From Trinickia violacea (GTDB lineage: Bacteria; Pseudomonadota; Gammaproteobacteria; Burkholderiales; Burkholderiaceae): a stretch of DNA of 64,000 nucleotides. Made by a program: the position numbers and the translations under genes. The notes beneath the pieces were generated by a model. That model had not been told where the DNA came from, made no database searches, and saw only the letters and a program-made list of their open reading frames with translations. The stretch is taken from contig NZ_CP040077.1 of assembly GCF_005280735.1 (NCBI RefSeq), forward strand, positions 4,588,001 to 4,652,000, read 5' to 3'. Shown piece after piece: positions 53,744 to 62,821 of the stretch; the stretch's first letter is position 1, and each line of letters opens with the position of its first letter.

Positions 53744-53780
53744 TGAAAAACCCCAAGAACCTTGCGATTCTTGGGGTTGG
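53744..53780 (-). terminator. tRNA-Phe terminator
   Basis: AACCCCAAGAA pairs perfectly over 11 bp with TTCTTGGGGTT; on the minus strand it is followed by TTTTT and lies just after the tRNA 3' end. Confidence 0.9.
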
Positions 53781-53787
53781 ATACTGC

Positions 53788-53863
53788 TGGTGGCCTGGGA
53801 CGGAATCGAACCATCGACACGCGGATTTTCAATCCGCTGCTCTACCAACTGAGCTACCGGGCC
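53788..53863 (-). tRNA. tRNA-Phe (GAA)
   Basis: A 76-nt tRNA on the minus strand including an encoded CCA. The acceptor stem is GGCCCGG with CCAGGCC (the middle pair is C-A, a mismatch or wobble), the D-arm AGCTCAG, the anticodon stem GCGGA/TCCGC with loop TTGAAAA (anticodon GAA at plus 53828-53830), and the T-arm GTTCGATTC. It is the sequence type of Burkholderiaceae tRNA-Phe. Confidence 0.95.
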
Positions 53864-53876
53864 ACGAAGAAGCGAG

Positions 53877-53905
53877 AGTATAGCAAGTGTTTTTGCGGTA
53901 CTCAA
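53877..53905 (-). promoter_or_regulatory. tRNA-Phe promoter
   Basis: On the minus strand TTGAGT (plus 53900-53905) and TATACT (plus 53877-53882) are exactly 17 bp apart. The region after the -10 is CTCTCGC, a GC-rich discriminator expected for stringent (ppGpp/DksA) control. Confidence 0.85.
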
Positions 53906-53921
53906 GCCCCTTTGTGAAGAT

Positions 53922-54608
53922 TTATTCTCCCTTGTTCTTCCCAAGGTCCACGCCAAGCTGCTTGAGCTTGCGATACAAGTGCGTGCGTTCGAGCCCTGTC
54001 TTTTCCGCGACGCGGGTCATGCTGCCGTTCTCGCGCGCGAGGTGATATTCGAAATACGCGCGTTCGAACGCATCGCGCGCGTCGCGCAGCGGAATATCGA
54101 ACGAAATCGACGCGGTCTGCGCGGGCAGACCGCCGCTGGCGCCGTTCTCCGCCGCCAGTATCGGCAACGCCGCCGCCGAGGCCACGGCTGACGAATTGAT
54201 CGGCGACGCCGGCTTGGCCACCGCGCCGACGGGCGACGTCGCATTGCCGCGCGCGAGGCCCTGCTCGACCGCCTTCAAGAGCTTCTGCAGCGCGATCGGC
54301 TTTTCGAGAAAATTCAGCGCGCCGATTTTCGTCGCCTCGACCGCCGTATCGATCGTCGCGTGCCCGGACATCATGATGACCGGCATCGTCAACTGCCCTT
54401 GCGCCGCCCACTCCTTGAGCAGCGTCACGCCGTCGGTGTCGGGCATCCAGATATCGAGCAGCACCAGATCGGGCGCCGCGCGCAAGCGGAAATCCCGCGC
54501 CTGCTGCGCGTTTTCCGCGGCCTCCACGACGTGTCCTTCGTCGGAAAGGATCTCCGAGAGCAATTCCCGGATGCCCATTTCATCATCTACCACCAGGATG
54601 GTTGCCAT
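53922..54608 (-). CDS. NtrX-like response regulator without AAA+ domain
   Basis: A 228-aa regulator with a receiver domain (phospho-acceptor Asp52 in LLDIWMPDTDG; acidic pocket DDE at 8-10), a linker rich in alanine and serine (about residues 124-165), and a Fis-type DNA-binding helix (SMTRVAEKTGLERTHLYRKL). NtrX usually has a sigma-54-interacting AAA+ domain between these parts; it is absent here, so sigma-54 activation is not expected. It follows the sensor kinase gene directly. Confidence 0.9.
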   Translation of the reverse strand: MATILVVDDEMGIRELLSEILSDEGHVVEAAENAQQARDFRLRAAPDLVLLDIWMPDTDGVTLLKEWAAQGQLTMPVIMMSGHATIDTAVEATKIGALNFLEKPIALQKLLKAVEQGLARGNATSPVGAVAKPASPINSSAVASAAALPILAAENGASGGLPAQTASISFDIPLRDARDAFERAYFEYHLARENGSMTRVAEKTGLERTHLYRKLKQLGVDLGKNKGE

Positions 54609-57005
54609 TTACGCTGCCCTTGTCTGCACTATTGCTTTTGTGTGTCCCGGCACTTCCGCGCCGTGCGATGGCGCGCTCGCCGCTCCGGGCGATGCGCCGT
54701 CGTCTGCCATTTGCAGAAACAGAATTGAGATCTGCGCCCCTTCGATCACGTCGCCCGCTCTGAGGCGGTTGCGAATGTCGATGCGTGCGCCATGTTCATC
54801 GACGATCTTCTTGACCGTGGCGAGACCGAGTCCCGTCCCTTTGGCCTTCGTCGTCACGTAGGGTTCGAACGCGCGCGTCAGGATGCGCGCGGGAAAGCCC
54901 GGACCGTTGTCCGAGACGGTCAGGCGCACCGCGACGCGCACTTTGCCGTCCGCGTCCGGGTCGCCATATTCTACTGTCTTGGTTTCGAGCAAAACACGCG
55001 GGTTTTCGACATCGGCCACCGCGTCCTGCGCGTTTTGCAGCAAGTTGTGAATCACCTGACGAAGCTGCGTGGCGTCGCCGCGAATCACCGGCAGCGCCGA
55101 CAGCTCGACCTTGATCGCGCTCTTGCCTTCCTCGATGCCGTAGAGCGTCAACACCTCCGACACCAGTTCGTTCAGTTGCAGATTGCCGAGCACCGCGGGC
55201 GGCGTGCGCGCGTATTCGCGGAAATCGTCGACCATCTGCTTCATCGCCGCGACCTGGTTCACGATCGTCGTCGCGCCGCGCTTCAAGACATCGGCGTCTT
55301 GCGGCGCGAGCTTGTCGGAGAGCTTCATCTGCAGGCGTTCCGCCGACAGCTGGATCGGCGTGAGCGGGTTCTTGATCTCGTGCGCGAGACGCCGCGCGAC
55401 CTCGCCCCACGCGATCGAACGCTGGGCGGAGATCACGTCGGAGATGTCGTCGAACACGACGACGTAGCCCGCGGTCTGCACGTCTTCGATGTTCTCCGTG
55501 CTCGATACGAGACGCGCGCCGCGCACGAGCAGCGTCAGCGGCTCGGTCTCGCCCGCGACCGGCACCGCGAACTGCTGCTGCCAGTGGCCGCCGTCGGCCG
55601 CGCCGTTCGTGCTCGCCGCTTCGCGATCGGCAAACGCCTTCTTGACCATCGCGCCGAATTCGGCGAGCACGCCGATGTGATCGAGCGAAGCGCCGAGCGT
55701 CGATTGGAACGGCTGGCGGAAGATGCGCTCGGCGCCGCGATTGGCGGTCGTCAGACGGAACTGGCGATCGAACACGAACACGCCTGCTGTCAGGTTCGCA
55801 AGAATGCTCTCGAGGTAGGCCTTCGAGTGTTCCAGCGCGATGCGGTTTTTCTCGACCGCCGCGCGCGCTTCGGATAGCTGACGCGTCATCGCATTGAACG
55901 ACTGCGTGAGGAAGCCGAGTTCGTCGCGCGACTTGATTTCGCGCTTCGGCGTGTAGTCGCCTTCGGCCACCTCCTTCGTCCCTTGCGCGAGCAGGAAGAG
56001 CGGCCGCGCCAGCTGATTGCCGAGCGCGAGCGCGAGCATCATCGCGATGAAGGTCGCGAGAAAGAGCGCGAGCGTCAGCGTGCCGATGTACATCTTGCGC
56101 AAGCCGGTGCGGCCCAGCGCCTTCTCCTGGTACTCGCGATACGCGCGCTGCACGGCATCGGCGTTGCGCGCCAAGGTGGACGATACCGGCTGCTCGAGCT
56201 GCAGGAAGCGTTCGGCCGGCTGCAAGAGCGAGGTACTCGAATCCGGAATGCGCTGCACGATACGCAAGCGCAAGCCGCCCTTCGCATCGCCATCGACCTC
56301 GCCCTCGATCGCCGCATAGCCCCGGCCGCGCGCCTGGTTGAGCATCAGTTGCGTCGGCAGGTCGTCGGGCACGAGCGCGGCGTAGTTGCCCGTCGCTTGC
56401 GCGACCACGTGCAGTTCCGGCGCCGCGCCCGACACCGCGCGCACCGTTTCGACAAGCGTCGCGTCCTGCACGCCGAACTGATCGCGCAAACGCAGCAGCG
56501 TGAGCGTCGTGCTCGACGGGTCGGTGCTCGCCAGCTGCTCGGCCATCATGCGGCCTTTGGTCTGCAAGTCCGACAACGAGGCGTCGAGCATGCCGCGCCC
56601 GAGGTTCAACCCCGAGGTCAGCGCGGTTTCGACATTGACGTCGAACCACGACTCGATGCTGCGCGAGACGAACTGATACGACACGATGTAGATGATCCCG
56701 CCCGGCACGACGCCGACGAGCGCAAAGAAGATCGCCAGCTTCGCGAGCAGCCGGGTGCCGAACTTGCCCCTTCGCAAGCGCGCCAGAATCATGATGGCGA
56801 GCGTCACGACGACGAGCAGGAAGATCAGCGCGACGATGATGTTCGCGGCGTAAAGCCACGAGTAGTAGCGATCGAAGAACTCGGTGTTCGCGCTCGCGGC
56901 GGCCAGGAGGACCAGCAGCAGGATCGCGGTGACGGCGACCGTCGACACGAGCACTCGCACGACGAGGCCCTTCGCTCCCACGGATCGGCGGACTCTATTT
57001 AGCAC
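54609..57005 (-). CDS. NtrY-like sensor histidine kinase
   Basis: Membrane sensor of 798 aa with N-terminal transmembrane helices (about residues 18-40 and 60-80), a long periplasmic part, a third and fourth helix, a HAMP domain, a PAS domain (AGVFVFDRQFRLTTANRG), the phospho-histidine His542 in RRLAHEIKNPLTP, and the ATPase blocks NLLQNAQDA, DNGPGFP and GTGLGLATV. The start is a GTG overlapping the DUF4390 stop by 11 bp; other starts cannot be excluded. Partner of the adjacent NtrX-like regulator. Confidence 0.9.
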   Translation of the reverse strand: MLNRVRRSVGAKGLVVRVLVSTVAVTAILLLVLLAAASANTEFFDRYYSWLYAANIIVALIFLLVVVTLAIMILARLRRGKFGTRLLAKLAIFFALVGVVPGGIIYIVSYQFVSRSIESWFDVNVETALTSGLNLGRGMLDASLSDLQTKGRMMAEQLASTDPSSTTLTLLRLRDQFGVQDATLVETVRAVSGAAPELHVVAQATGNYAALVPDDLPTQLMLNQARGRGYAAIEGEVDGDAKGGLRLRIVQRIPDSSTSLLQPAERFLQLEQPVSSTLARNADAVQRAYREYQEKALGRTGLRKMYIGTLTLALFLATFIAMMLALALGNQLARPLFLLAQGTKEVAEGDYTPKREIKSRDELGFLTQSFNAMTRQLSEARAAVEKNRIALEHSKAYLESILANLTAGVFVFDRQFRLTTANRGAERIFRQPFQSTLGASLDHIGVLAEFGAMVKKAFADREAASTNGAADGGHWQQQFAVPVAGETEPLTLLVRGARLVSSTENIEDVQTAGYVVVFDDISDVISAQRSIAWGEVARRLAHEIKNPLTPIQLSAERLQMKLSDKLAPQDADVLKRGATTIVNQVAAMKQMVDDFREYARTPPAVLGNLQLNELVSEVLTLYGIEEGKSAIKVELSALPVIRGDATQLRQVIHNLLQNAQDAVADVENPRVLLETKTVEYGDPDADGKVRVAVRLTVSDNGPGFPARILTRAFEPYVTTKAKGTGLGLATVKKIVDEHGARIDIRNRLRAGDVIEGAQISILFLQMADDGASPGAASAPSHGAEVPGHTKAIVQTRAA

Positions 57006-57585
57006 GTTCGGCCACCGTAAAAGTAAAACGCTTCCAATCGGAGGCGAGCGCCCAGTCGCGGTTGTTGACCGCATCGACCTGGAACGGCTTCGGCATCAGC
57101 GCGGTATCGAGCTGCATCCGCACCGACGCGTTGTAGGTTTCGCCGGGCGCCACTTGGTTGCGGTCGATCACGTGCCACGAAGTGACATGCTTGATGACCG
57201 CCAGCGCCTCGCTGAGCGAGGCGAAGCCCAATTGCAAACCGCCGCTCGACACGCGGTATTCGCGTGTGAGCGGCTGGAACGACAGGCGGATAGTCTGCGA
57301 GACGGACACGGGCTGCTCATCGAACCAGTACCAGCGCGGACGGCTCAGTTCGAAATCGGTTGTGAAGTAAAGCGGGATGCCTTTGTTGACGGCATCTTCG
57401 AGACTGCTGTTCAGCTCGAAGTCGAAGCGGGCGTCGAGGTTCCACCCGGTGCCGTCCGATTGCAGCGACGCGCGCTGCACGGAGATCGGATCGGCGCACG
57501 CGGGCCCGGCTGCGGCGAGGCAAAGGGCCAGCGCAATCCAGAGCGCGGCCGCGAGCCGGAGCGGAAGAAAGCGTTTGATCGTCAC
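56995..57585 (-). CDS. DUF4390 family exported protein
   Basis: A 196-aa protein with a cleavable signal sequence (RLAAALWIALALCLAAAGPA, about residues 10-29) and a mature beta-rich domain: RWYWFDEQPVSVSQTIRLSF near the middle and ending FTFTVAERAK. In Burkholderiaceae it always sits between rsmB and ntrY. Role unknown; the spacing suggests one operon rsmB-DUF4390-ntrY-ntrX. Confidence 0.88.
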   Translation of the reverse strand: MTIKRFLPLRLAAALWIALALCLAAAGPACADPISVQRASLQSDGTGWNLDARFDFELNSSLEDAVNKGIPLYFTTDFELSRPRWYWFDEQPVSVSQTIRLSFQPLTREYRVSSGGLQLGFASLSEALAVIKHVTSWHVIDRNQVAPGETYNASVRMQLDTALMPKPFQVDAVNNRDWALASDWKRFTFTVAERAK

Positions 57586-59030
57586 CGTTTCTGAAAGCGC
57601 GCGTAGAAGAATCCGTCGTGGTCTGTGTCTGAACCGGTGCGCTGCCCGAGCGGCGTTGCGCTCGGGCGTTCGGCCGCGGCTGTGGCTGCTTCGCGGGCGA
57701 GAACCGGCACCAGTTGCCCCGGTGCGTCCAATCGTACCGCATCTTCATGCGCGCCTCCAAACCACTGCGCCTGCAACTCGCCCTCTTCCGGAAAGATCGA
57801 GCAGGTAACGTAGAGCAACTCGCCGCCAGGTTTCACGAGCGGCCACAGGGCGGCGAGGATGCGGCGTTGCTCGGCGGCGAGGGCGGCGATATCCGACTCG
57901 CGCCGCAGCCAGCGGATGTCGGGGTGGCGCCGGACGATGCCCGACGCCGAGCACGGCACGTCGGCGAGGATGCGGTCGAACGCGGCGCCGTCGTGCCATT
58001 GCGAGGGATCGCCGGCATCGCCGATGCGCACGTCGGCTTTGAGTCCGAGGCGCGCGAGATTCTCGCCGATGCGCGCCGCCCGCGAGGCGTCGCTTTCGAG
58101 CGCGACGAGGTCGACGTCGGCCAGCTCGAGCACGTGTCCGGTCTTGCCGCCGGGCGCTGCACAGGCATCGAGCACACGCATGCCGTCGCGCGCGCCGAGC
58201 CATTGCGCGGCGAGTTGCGCGCCGGCGTCCTGAACGGACACGACGCCGTCGGCAAAGCCGGGAATGCGCTCGACCGGCGTGGGCGTCGCGAGCCGCACCG
58301 CGTGAACGCCGGCCTCCCGCGCGTCGATTTGATGCGCGCGCAACGTTTCCAAGTAAGCCGCGACCGTCGAGCGGCGCGCGTTGACGCGCAGTGTCAACGG
58401 CCCTTGTCGATTGCCTGATTCGAGAATGTCCTGCCAGCGATCGGGCCACGCGTGTTCGACCGCGTCGATCCACCAAGCCGGATAGTTCCAGCGCGCGACG
58501 CGGTCCACGCGGGACTCGTTCAGCAGCGCGTCGCGCTCGCGCAGGAAGTTGCGCAGCACAGCGTTGACGAGCCCTTTCGCGAAGGCGAATTCGCGTCTCG
58601 CGCCGATTGCCTCGACGGCCTGATCGACGACGGTGAACGGTGCGTAAGCGGCCGTATCGGCATCGTCGGAGAGCAGCGTGAGCGCACAACTGAGCACGTT
58701 GCCGACATGTGCGGCGGGGGCCTTGCGGACCAGCTTCGCAACGAGCCAATCGGCGGTTGCGAGGCGGCGCAGCGTTCGATAGGCGATATCCTGCACGGCG
58801 CCGCGCGACATCGCGGCGTGAGCCGCGTTCGACGATGCGTTCACGGCAGCAAGCGCCGCCGGCAGCGCGGTGCCATAACGGACGGCGCCGACGGCCTGGG
58901 CCGCGCCATCGAGCGCAAAGCCAAGCGATTCGGGCACGAGATGCAGTGCCGATAGGCGCGCCTGTCGCGCTGCGTGTTTCGGTGCTGCAGGCTGTTTCGG
59001 CTGGCGACGCGCGGCGGATTTTTGAGTCAT
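57582..59030 (-). CDS. rsmB: 16S rRNA (cytosine-967-C5) methyltransferase
   Basis: m5C methyltransferase of 482 aa. An N-terminal NusB-like domain (about residues 70-190) precedes the Rossmann domain with DACAAPGGKTGHVLEL, the catalytic cysteine in DVPCSASGIVRRHPDIRW and the second cysteine in LLYVTCSIFPEE. The start MTQKSAARR at 59030 has no clear Shine-Dalgarno; an upstream ATG at 59054 is possible. It overlaps the DUF4390 gene by 4 bp. Confidence 0.94.
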   Translation of the reverse strand: MTQKSAARRQPKQPAAPKHAARQARLSALHLVPESLGFALDGAAQAVGAVRYGTALPAALAAVNASSNAAHAAMSRGAVQDIAYRTLRRLATADWLVAKLVRKAPAAHVGNVLSCALTLLSDDADTAAYAPFTVVDQAVEAIGARREFAFAKGLVNAVLRNFLRERDALLNESRVDRVARWNYPAWWIDAVEHAWPDRWQDILESGNRQGPLTLRVNARRSTVAAYLETLRAHQIDAREAGVHAVRLATPTPVERIPGFADGVVSVQDAGAQLAAQWLGARDGMRVLDACAAPGGKTGHVLELADVDLVALESDASRAARIGENLARLGLKADVRIGDAGDPSQWHDGAAFDRILADVPCSASGIVRRHPDIRWLRRESDIAALAAEQRRILAALWPLVKPGGELLYVTCSIFPEEGELQAQWFGGAHEDAVRLDAPGQLVPVLAREAATAAAERPSATPLGQRTGSDTDHDGFFYARFQKR

Positions 59031-59204
59031 GGAGAGAGTTTGGGCGTACCGCATCGGAATTGCGCGGCACACCCGTTGAGCAAACGCCGCATTGTAGCGT
59101 GGCGAGGTGAGCGATCCGTCGTAAGGTAGTCCGCCGTCGAAGAGGGTCGAGCGCCAGCTGCTACCGCAGCTCGCTGGGGCACGCGATTGAACGACGAGAT
59201 CGAC

Positions 59205-59237
59205 AAAGCAAAGGGGCGAGCCTCTCGGCTCGCCCCA
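59205..59237 (-). terminator. htpX terminator
   Basis: GGGGCGAGCC (59213-59222) pairs with GGCTCGCCCC (59227-59236) around TCTC; on the minus strand a T-rich TTTGCTTTG follows. Confidence 0.8.
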
Positions 59238-59286
59238 ACGGCCACCACTTAGCTGCGCGCTTGCGCAGCGCGCCGGACCTTCGGCG

Positions 59287-60144
59287 TCAATCGAATCGCC
59301 CGGTACGCGCCATTTCCATCAACCGGGCTATACGCTCTTCCGTCGCCGGGTGCGTCGAGAAGAGATTTGCGATACCGCCGCCCGACAGCGGATTCATGAT
59401 CATCATCTGCGCCGTCGCCGGGTGCGCTTCCGCCGCCGCGAACGGGATGCCCTGCGCGTAGCGATGGATCTTGTCGAGCGCCGACGCGAGCGCCTGCGGA
59501 TCGCCTGAGATTTGCGCGCCGCCGCGATCCGCTTCGAATTCACGCGCGCGCGAAATCGCCATCTGAATCAGCGCACCCGCAATCGGTGCGAGCAAGGCGA
59601 CCGCAATACTTGCGATCGGATTGCTCGGCCGCCCTTCTTCGTCGCGGCCGCCGAAGAACATCGCGAAGTTCGCGAGCGCCGAGATGGCACCGGCCATCGT
59701 CGCGGAGATGGTCGAGATCAGGATGTCGCGATGCTTTACGTGCGCGAGTTCATGAGCCATCACCCCGCGCATCTCGCGTTCGGACAGCACACGCAGAATG
59801 CCCGTGGTGGCCGCGACCGCCGCGTGCTCGGGATTGCGGCCCGTGGCGAACGCGTTCGGCGCGTCTTCGTTGATCAGGTAGACGCGCGGCATCGGCAACT
59901 GCGCACGCGTGGCGAGCTCGCGGACCATCCGGTAGAACTGAGGCGCACTCGCTTCGTCCACTTCCTGCGCGTTGTACATGCGCAAGACCATCTTGTCCGA
60001 GAACCAGTACGAAAAGAAATTCATGCCGAGCGCGATGAGAAGCGCCAGCATCATGCCGCGATGCCCGCCGATCATCCCGCCGATCACAATGAAGAGGGCC
60101 GTGATCGCGGCCATCAGCATTGCCGTTTTGACCCAATTGAACAT
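59287..60144 (-). CDS. htpX: Membrane-associated zinc metalloprotease HtpX
   Basis: Membrane protease of 285 aa for quality control of membrane proteins. Two N-terminal transmembrane helices (about residues 5-30, MLMAAITALFIVIGG) precede the catalytic HEXXH in VMAHELAHVKH; a second pair of helices and the zinc glutamate in AREFEADRGGAQ follow. AGGAG lies upstream of the ATG at 60144. Confidence 0.96.
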   Translation of the reverse strand: MFNWVKTAMLMAAITALFIVIGGMIGGHRGMMLALLIALGMNFFSYWFSDKMVLRMYNAQEVDEASAPQFYRMVRELATRAQLPMPRVYLINEDAPNAFATGRNPEHAAVAATTGILRVLSEREMRGVMAHELAHVKHRDILISTISATMAGAISALANFAMFFGGRDEEGRPSNPIASIAVALLAPIAGALIQMAISRAREFEADRGGAQISGDPQALASALDKIHRYAQGIPFAAAEAHPATAQMMIMNPLSGGGIANLFSTHPATEERIARLMEMARTGRFD

Positions 60145-60249
60145 GCTTGCTCCTAACCTGTTTGCGTGCATCACGCCGTGTTCCGCCTCAAAGGCCGAGC
60201 GGAGAATTGTAAGGAAAATGTTAGATAGGGACGAACGCAAAAAATTCAA

Positions 60250-60891
60250 TCAGTGCCGCGTCGTGGCGAGCTTGATGCCGAGCCCGACAAACGCGCTGCC
60301 GACGCCGCGGTCCAGCCACCGCTTCACCGCCGGCTTGCCGCCCAGCCGTTGCGTGACGCTGCCTGCGATCCACGCGACGAAACTGTTCCATACCGTGCTC
60401 ATCAGCACGAACACGACGCCGAGCGACAGGAACGCGAGTGCCTTGTGCTCGCTGTCCGCGGCGACGAACTGCGGGAAGAACGAAACAAAGAACAGCACGA
60501 CTTTCGGATTCAGGACATTGGTCCAGAACCCTTGCATGAAGAGCTGCTTCAACGATTTCGGACCGCCCGCCGCGCGCGCGTTGCCCGCAGCCTCCGCTTG
60601 CTCCGGATTCGCGAAGATCAGCCGCACGCCGAGATAGATCAGATACAGCGCACCGACGAATTTGATGACCGTGAAAGCCGTTGCCGATGCCGCCAGCAAC
60701 GCGGTCAAGCCGAATGCGCACGCGAGCGAGTGCACGCAACAGCCCGCCGAAATGCCGAGCGCCGACATCAACCCCGCGCCGCGCCCCTGCGCCACGCTTC
60801 GGCCGACGATGTAAGCCGTATCCGGCCCCGGCGTCACGTTGAGCAGGAAAACAGCGGCGATAAAAAACGCGAAGTGGACGATGCCGAACAT
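60250..60891 (-). CDS. LysE-family amino-acid/homoserine exporter
   Basis: Six-helix translocator of 213 aa of the LysE/RhtB type. The N-terminal NVTPGPDTAYIVGRSVAQG carries the conserved GPD/TPGP motif; FWTNVLNPKVVLFFVSFFPQ is the second family block. Substrate is not readable; homoserine, threonine and leucine are typical. It lies between fmt and htpX on the same strand. Confidence 0.92.
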   Translation of the reverse strand: MFGIVHFAFFIAAVFLLNVTPGPDTAYIVGRSVAQGRGAGLMSALGISAGCCVHSLACAFGLTALLAASATAFTVIKFVGALYLIYLGVRLIFANPEQAEAAGNARAAGGPKSLKQLFMQGFWTNVLNPKVVLFFVSFFPQFVAADSEHKALAFLSLGVVFVLMSTVWNSFVAWIAGSVTQRLGGKPAVKRWLDRGVGSAFVGLGIKLATTRH

Positions 60892-61003
60892 GGCGAGCTT
60901 TCAGTGGCGTATTTGGGAGGGAGATGTACAGCCGATTCTAACGCGCGCCGCAACCGCTGCGCGACCTGGCCGATCGCGCTAGGAGATGCGTCCTACGCAG
61001 CCG

Positions 61004-61993
61004 TCATTGCGGCTCGGGCAACCCAAAGCGTTGTCCGACCGAGAGAGTCGCGCCGGCCAGGAATTCGCGCACCGGCAAGCGCTTGCCGCTTGGCTTTTGC
61101 AATTGAGTCAGACGCAATGCGCCTTCGCCGCACGCGACGACGACACCGTCTCCGGAAACCTCGACGATCGCGCCGGGCTCGGCCGTGCCTTTAGCGTCCG
61201 TGGCGGGCTCGGCGGCCCAGATTTTCAACGCGGTACCGTCGCCGAGCGTCGCGACGCCTCCCGGAAACGGATCGAACGCGCGAACCTGCCGCGCCAGGAC
61301 GGCGGCCGGCCGCCGCCAGTCGAGCGCGGCTTCATGCTTGCCGATTTTATCGGCGTAGGTCACGCCCGCTTCGGGCTGCGGCGTCGCTTGCAACGTGCCG
61401 CTCTTCTCGAACTCGAGGAGCGCATCGACGATCAGACGCGCGCCCTCTGCGGCGAGCTTGTCGAACAGCGTTGCAGACGTGTCGCTCGTTTCGATCGGCA
61501 CACGCCCGACTCCGAGCATCGCGCCCGTATCGAGGCCCGCATCCATGAGCATCAGCGTGATGCCGGTCTCGGCGTCGCCGGCTTCGAGCGCGCGCTGAAT
61601 CGGCGCCGCACCCCGCCAGCGCGGCAAGAGCGAACCGTGAATGTTGACGCAGCCGTGCGGAGGGATATCGAGCACTTCCTGCGGCAGCAGCAAACCGTAT
61701 GCGGCGACGACCATTACGTCGTGCGGCGTGGCGCGAAGCTGATCGATCGCTGCGGCGGCCTCGGCCGGATATTTCCCCGCGCGGCGCAACGACGGCGGCT
61801 GGGCGACGGCAAGCCCGTGTTCCTGCGCATAGCGTTTGACGGCGCTCGCCTGCAGCTTCATGCCGCGACCGGCGGGGCGGTCGGGCTGAGTCAGCACGAG
61901 CGGCACCGGAAAACCGGCGGTGTGAATCGCGGCCAGCGCGGCCGCCGCGAATTCCGGGGTACCTGCAAAAACGACGCGCAACGTATGGGCCAT
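61004..61993 (-). CDS. fmt: Methionyl-tRNA formyltransferase
   Basis: Formylates initiator Met-tRNA; 329 aa. The catalytic Asn and His lie in CVNIHGSLLPRWRGAAPIQ and the catalytic Asp in LMDAGLDTG. The N-terminal RVVFAGTPEFAA is the family start; the ATG at 61993 is chosen. It follows def by 61 bp on the same strand, the usual def-fmt order. Confidence 0.96.
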   Translation of the reverse strand: MAHTLRVVFAGTPEFAAAALAAIHTAGFPVPLVLTQPDRPAGRGMKLQASAVKRYAQEHGLAVAQPPSLRRAGKYPAEAAAAIDQLRATPHDVMVVAAYGLLLPQEVLDIPPHGCVNIHGSLLPRWRGAAPIQRALEAGDAETGITLMLMDAGLDTGAMLGVGRVPIETSDTSATLFDKLAAEGARLIVDALLEFEKSGTLQATPQPEAGVTYADKIGKHEAALDWRRPAAVLARQVRAFDPFPGGVATLGDGTALKIWAAEPATDAKGTAEPGAIVEVSGDGVVVACGEGALRLTQLQKPSGKRLPVREFLAGATLSVGQRFGLPEPQ

Positions 61994-62054
61994 AGAGATG
62001 AGCTTCGAATAAACAGCAACTGACTGCGGAACCAACAAGACCCGGCGCGCGGTG

Positions 62055-62558
62055 TTACATCGCGTGCGCCAGCTTTTTCATCTTGGTCTTGATGCGCGTC
62101 TGCTTGAGCGGCGACAGATACTCGACGAAAACCTTCCCCATCAAGTGATCCATTTCGTGCTGAATGCAGACCGCGAGCAGCCCTTCGCAGTCGATCTCGA
62201 ACGTTTCGCCCTTCTCGTTCAGCGCCCGCACGCGCACTCGCTCGGCGCGCTCGACGCTGTCGTAGATGCCCGGCACCGACAAGCAGCCTTCCTCGTTGAT
62301 CTTGCGTTCGTCGCTCGACCAGACGATCTCCGGATTGATGAACGCCAAAAGCTGATCGTGCGTCTCCGACACGTCGATCACGATCACGCGCTCATGCACG
62401 TCGACCTGCGTCGCGGCAAGGCCGATGCCGGGCGCCGCGTACATCGTCTCGCCCATATCGGCTACGAGCTTGCGGATGCGATCGTCGACGCGCTCGACCG
62501 GTTTCGCGATTTTGTGCAGGCGTTTATCGGGGTAATTGAGGATGCTGAGTAAGGCCAT
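62055..62558 (-). CDS. def: Peptide deformylase
   Basis: Removes the formyl group from nascent proteins; 167 aa. Metal ligands Cys92 (EEGCLSVPG), His134 and His138 (QHEMDHLMG), catalytic Glu135 and the first motif GIGLAATQ are in place. It is divergent from dprA. Confidence 0.97.
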   Translation of the reverse strand: MALLSILNYPDKRLHKIAKPVERVDDRIRKLVADMGETMYAAPGIGLAATQVDVHERVIVIDVSETHDQLLAFINPEIVWSSDERKINEEGCLSVPGIYDSVERAERVRVRALNEKGETFEIDCEGLLAVCIQHEMDHLMGKVFVEYLSPLKQTRIKTKMKKLAHAM

Positions 62559-62821
62559 GATCTTGAAAGTGGTCGGATGCGGTCGCGCAAAACGATACCG
62601 TGACGAAAAATTCCCGATGCGGCAATAGGCCGATCGGTCAGCTTGCGGGCTCGATGCCGCGTCTCGAAGATGTCCGCTGAACCCAGCAGATTCAACTCAT
62701 CTATTTTTGACGCAGCCACGGACACCCGCGACTTTGCGCGGCGCTGCATTGTATTTCGGATGATGAAAATTTTAGCATGCTGCCCGAACACCCGCAGGCT
62801 GCCCTCGAGGGTCGACCCGCT

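Larger units (their letters stand above)
53382..53787. other. Intergenic region between queC and tRNA-Phe
   Basis: About 400 bp without a gene. It has a 10-bp inverted repeat around a palindrome (53605-53638) and the tRNA terminator (53744-53780). No promoter for queC is evident; the minus-strand genes may be read through from nothing upstream, so the queC promoter probably lies between 53382 and 53600. Confidence 0.4.

Noticed and set aside
53788..53863. tRNA-Phe as an integration site
   Set aside because: No integrase, no direct repeat of the tRNA end and ordinary genes on both sides.
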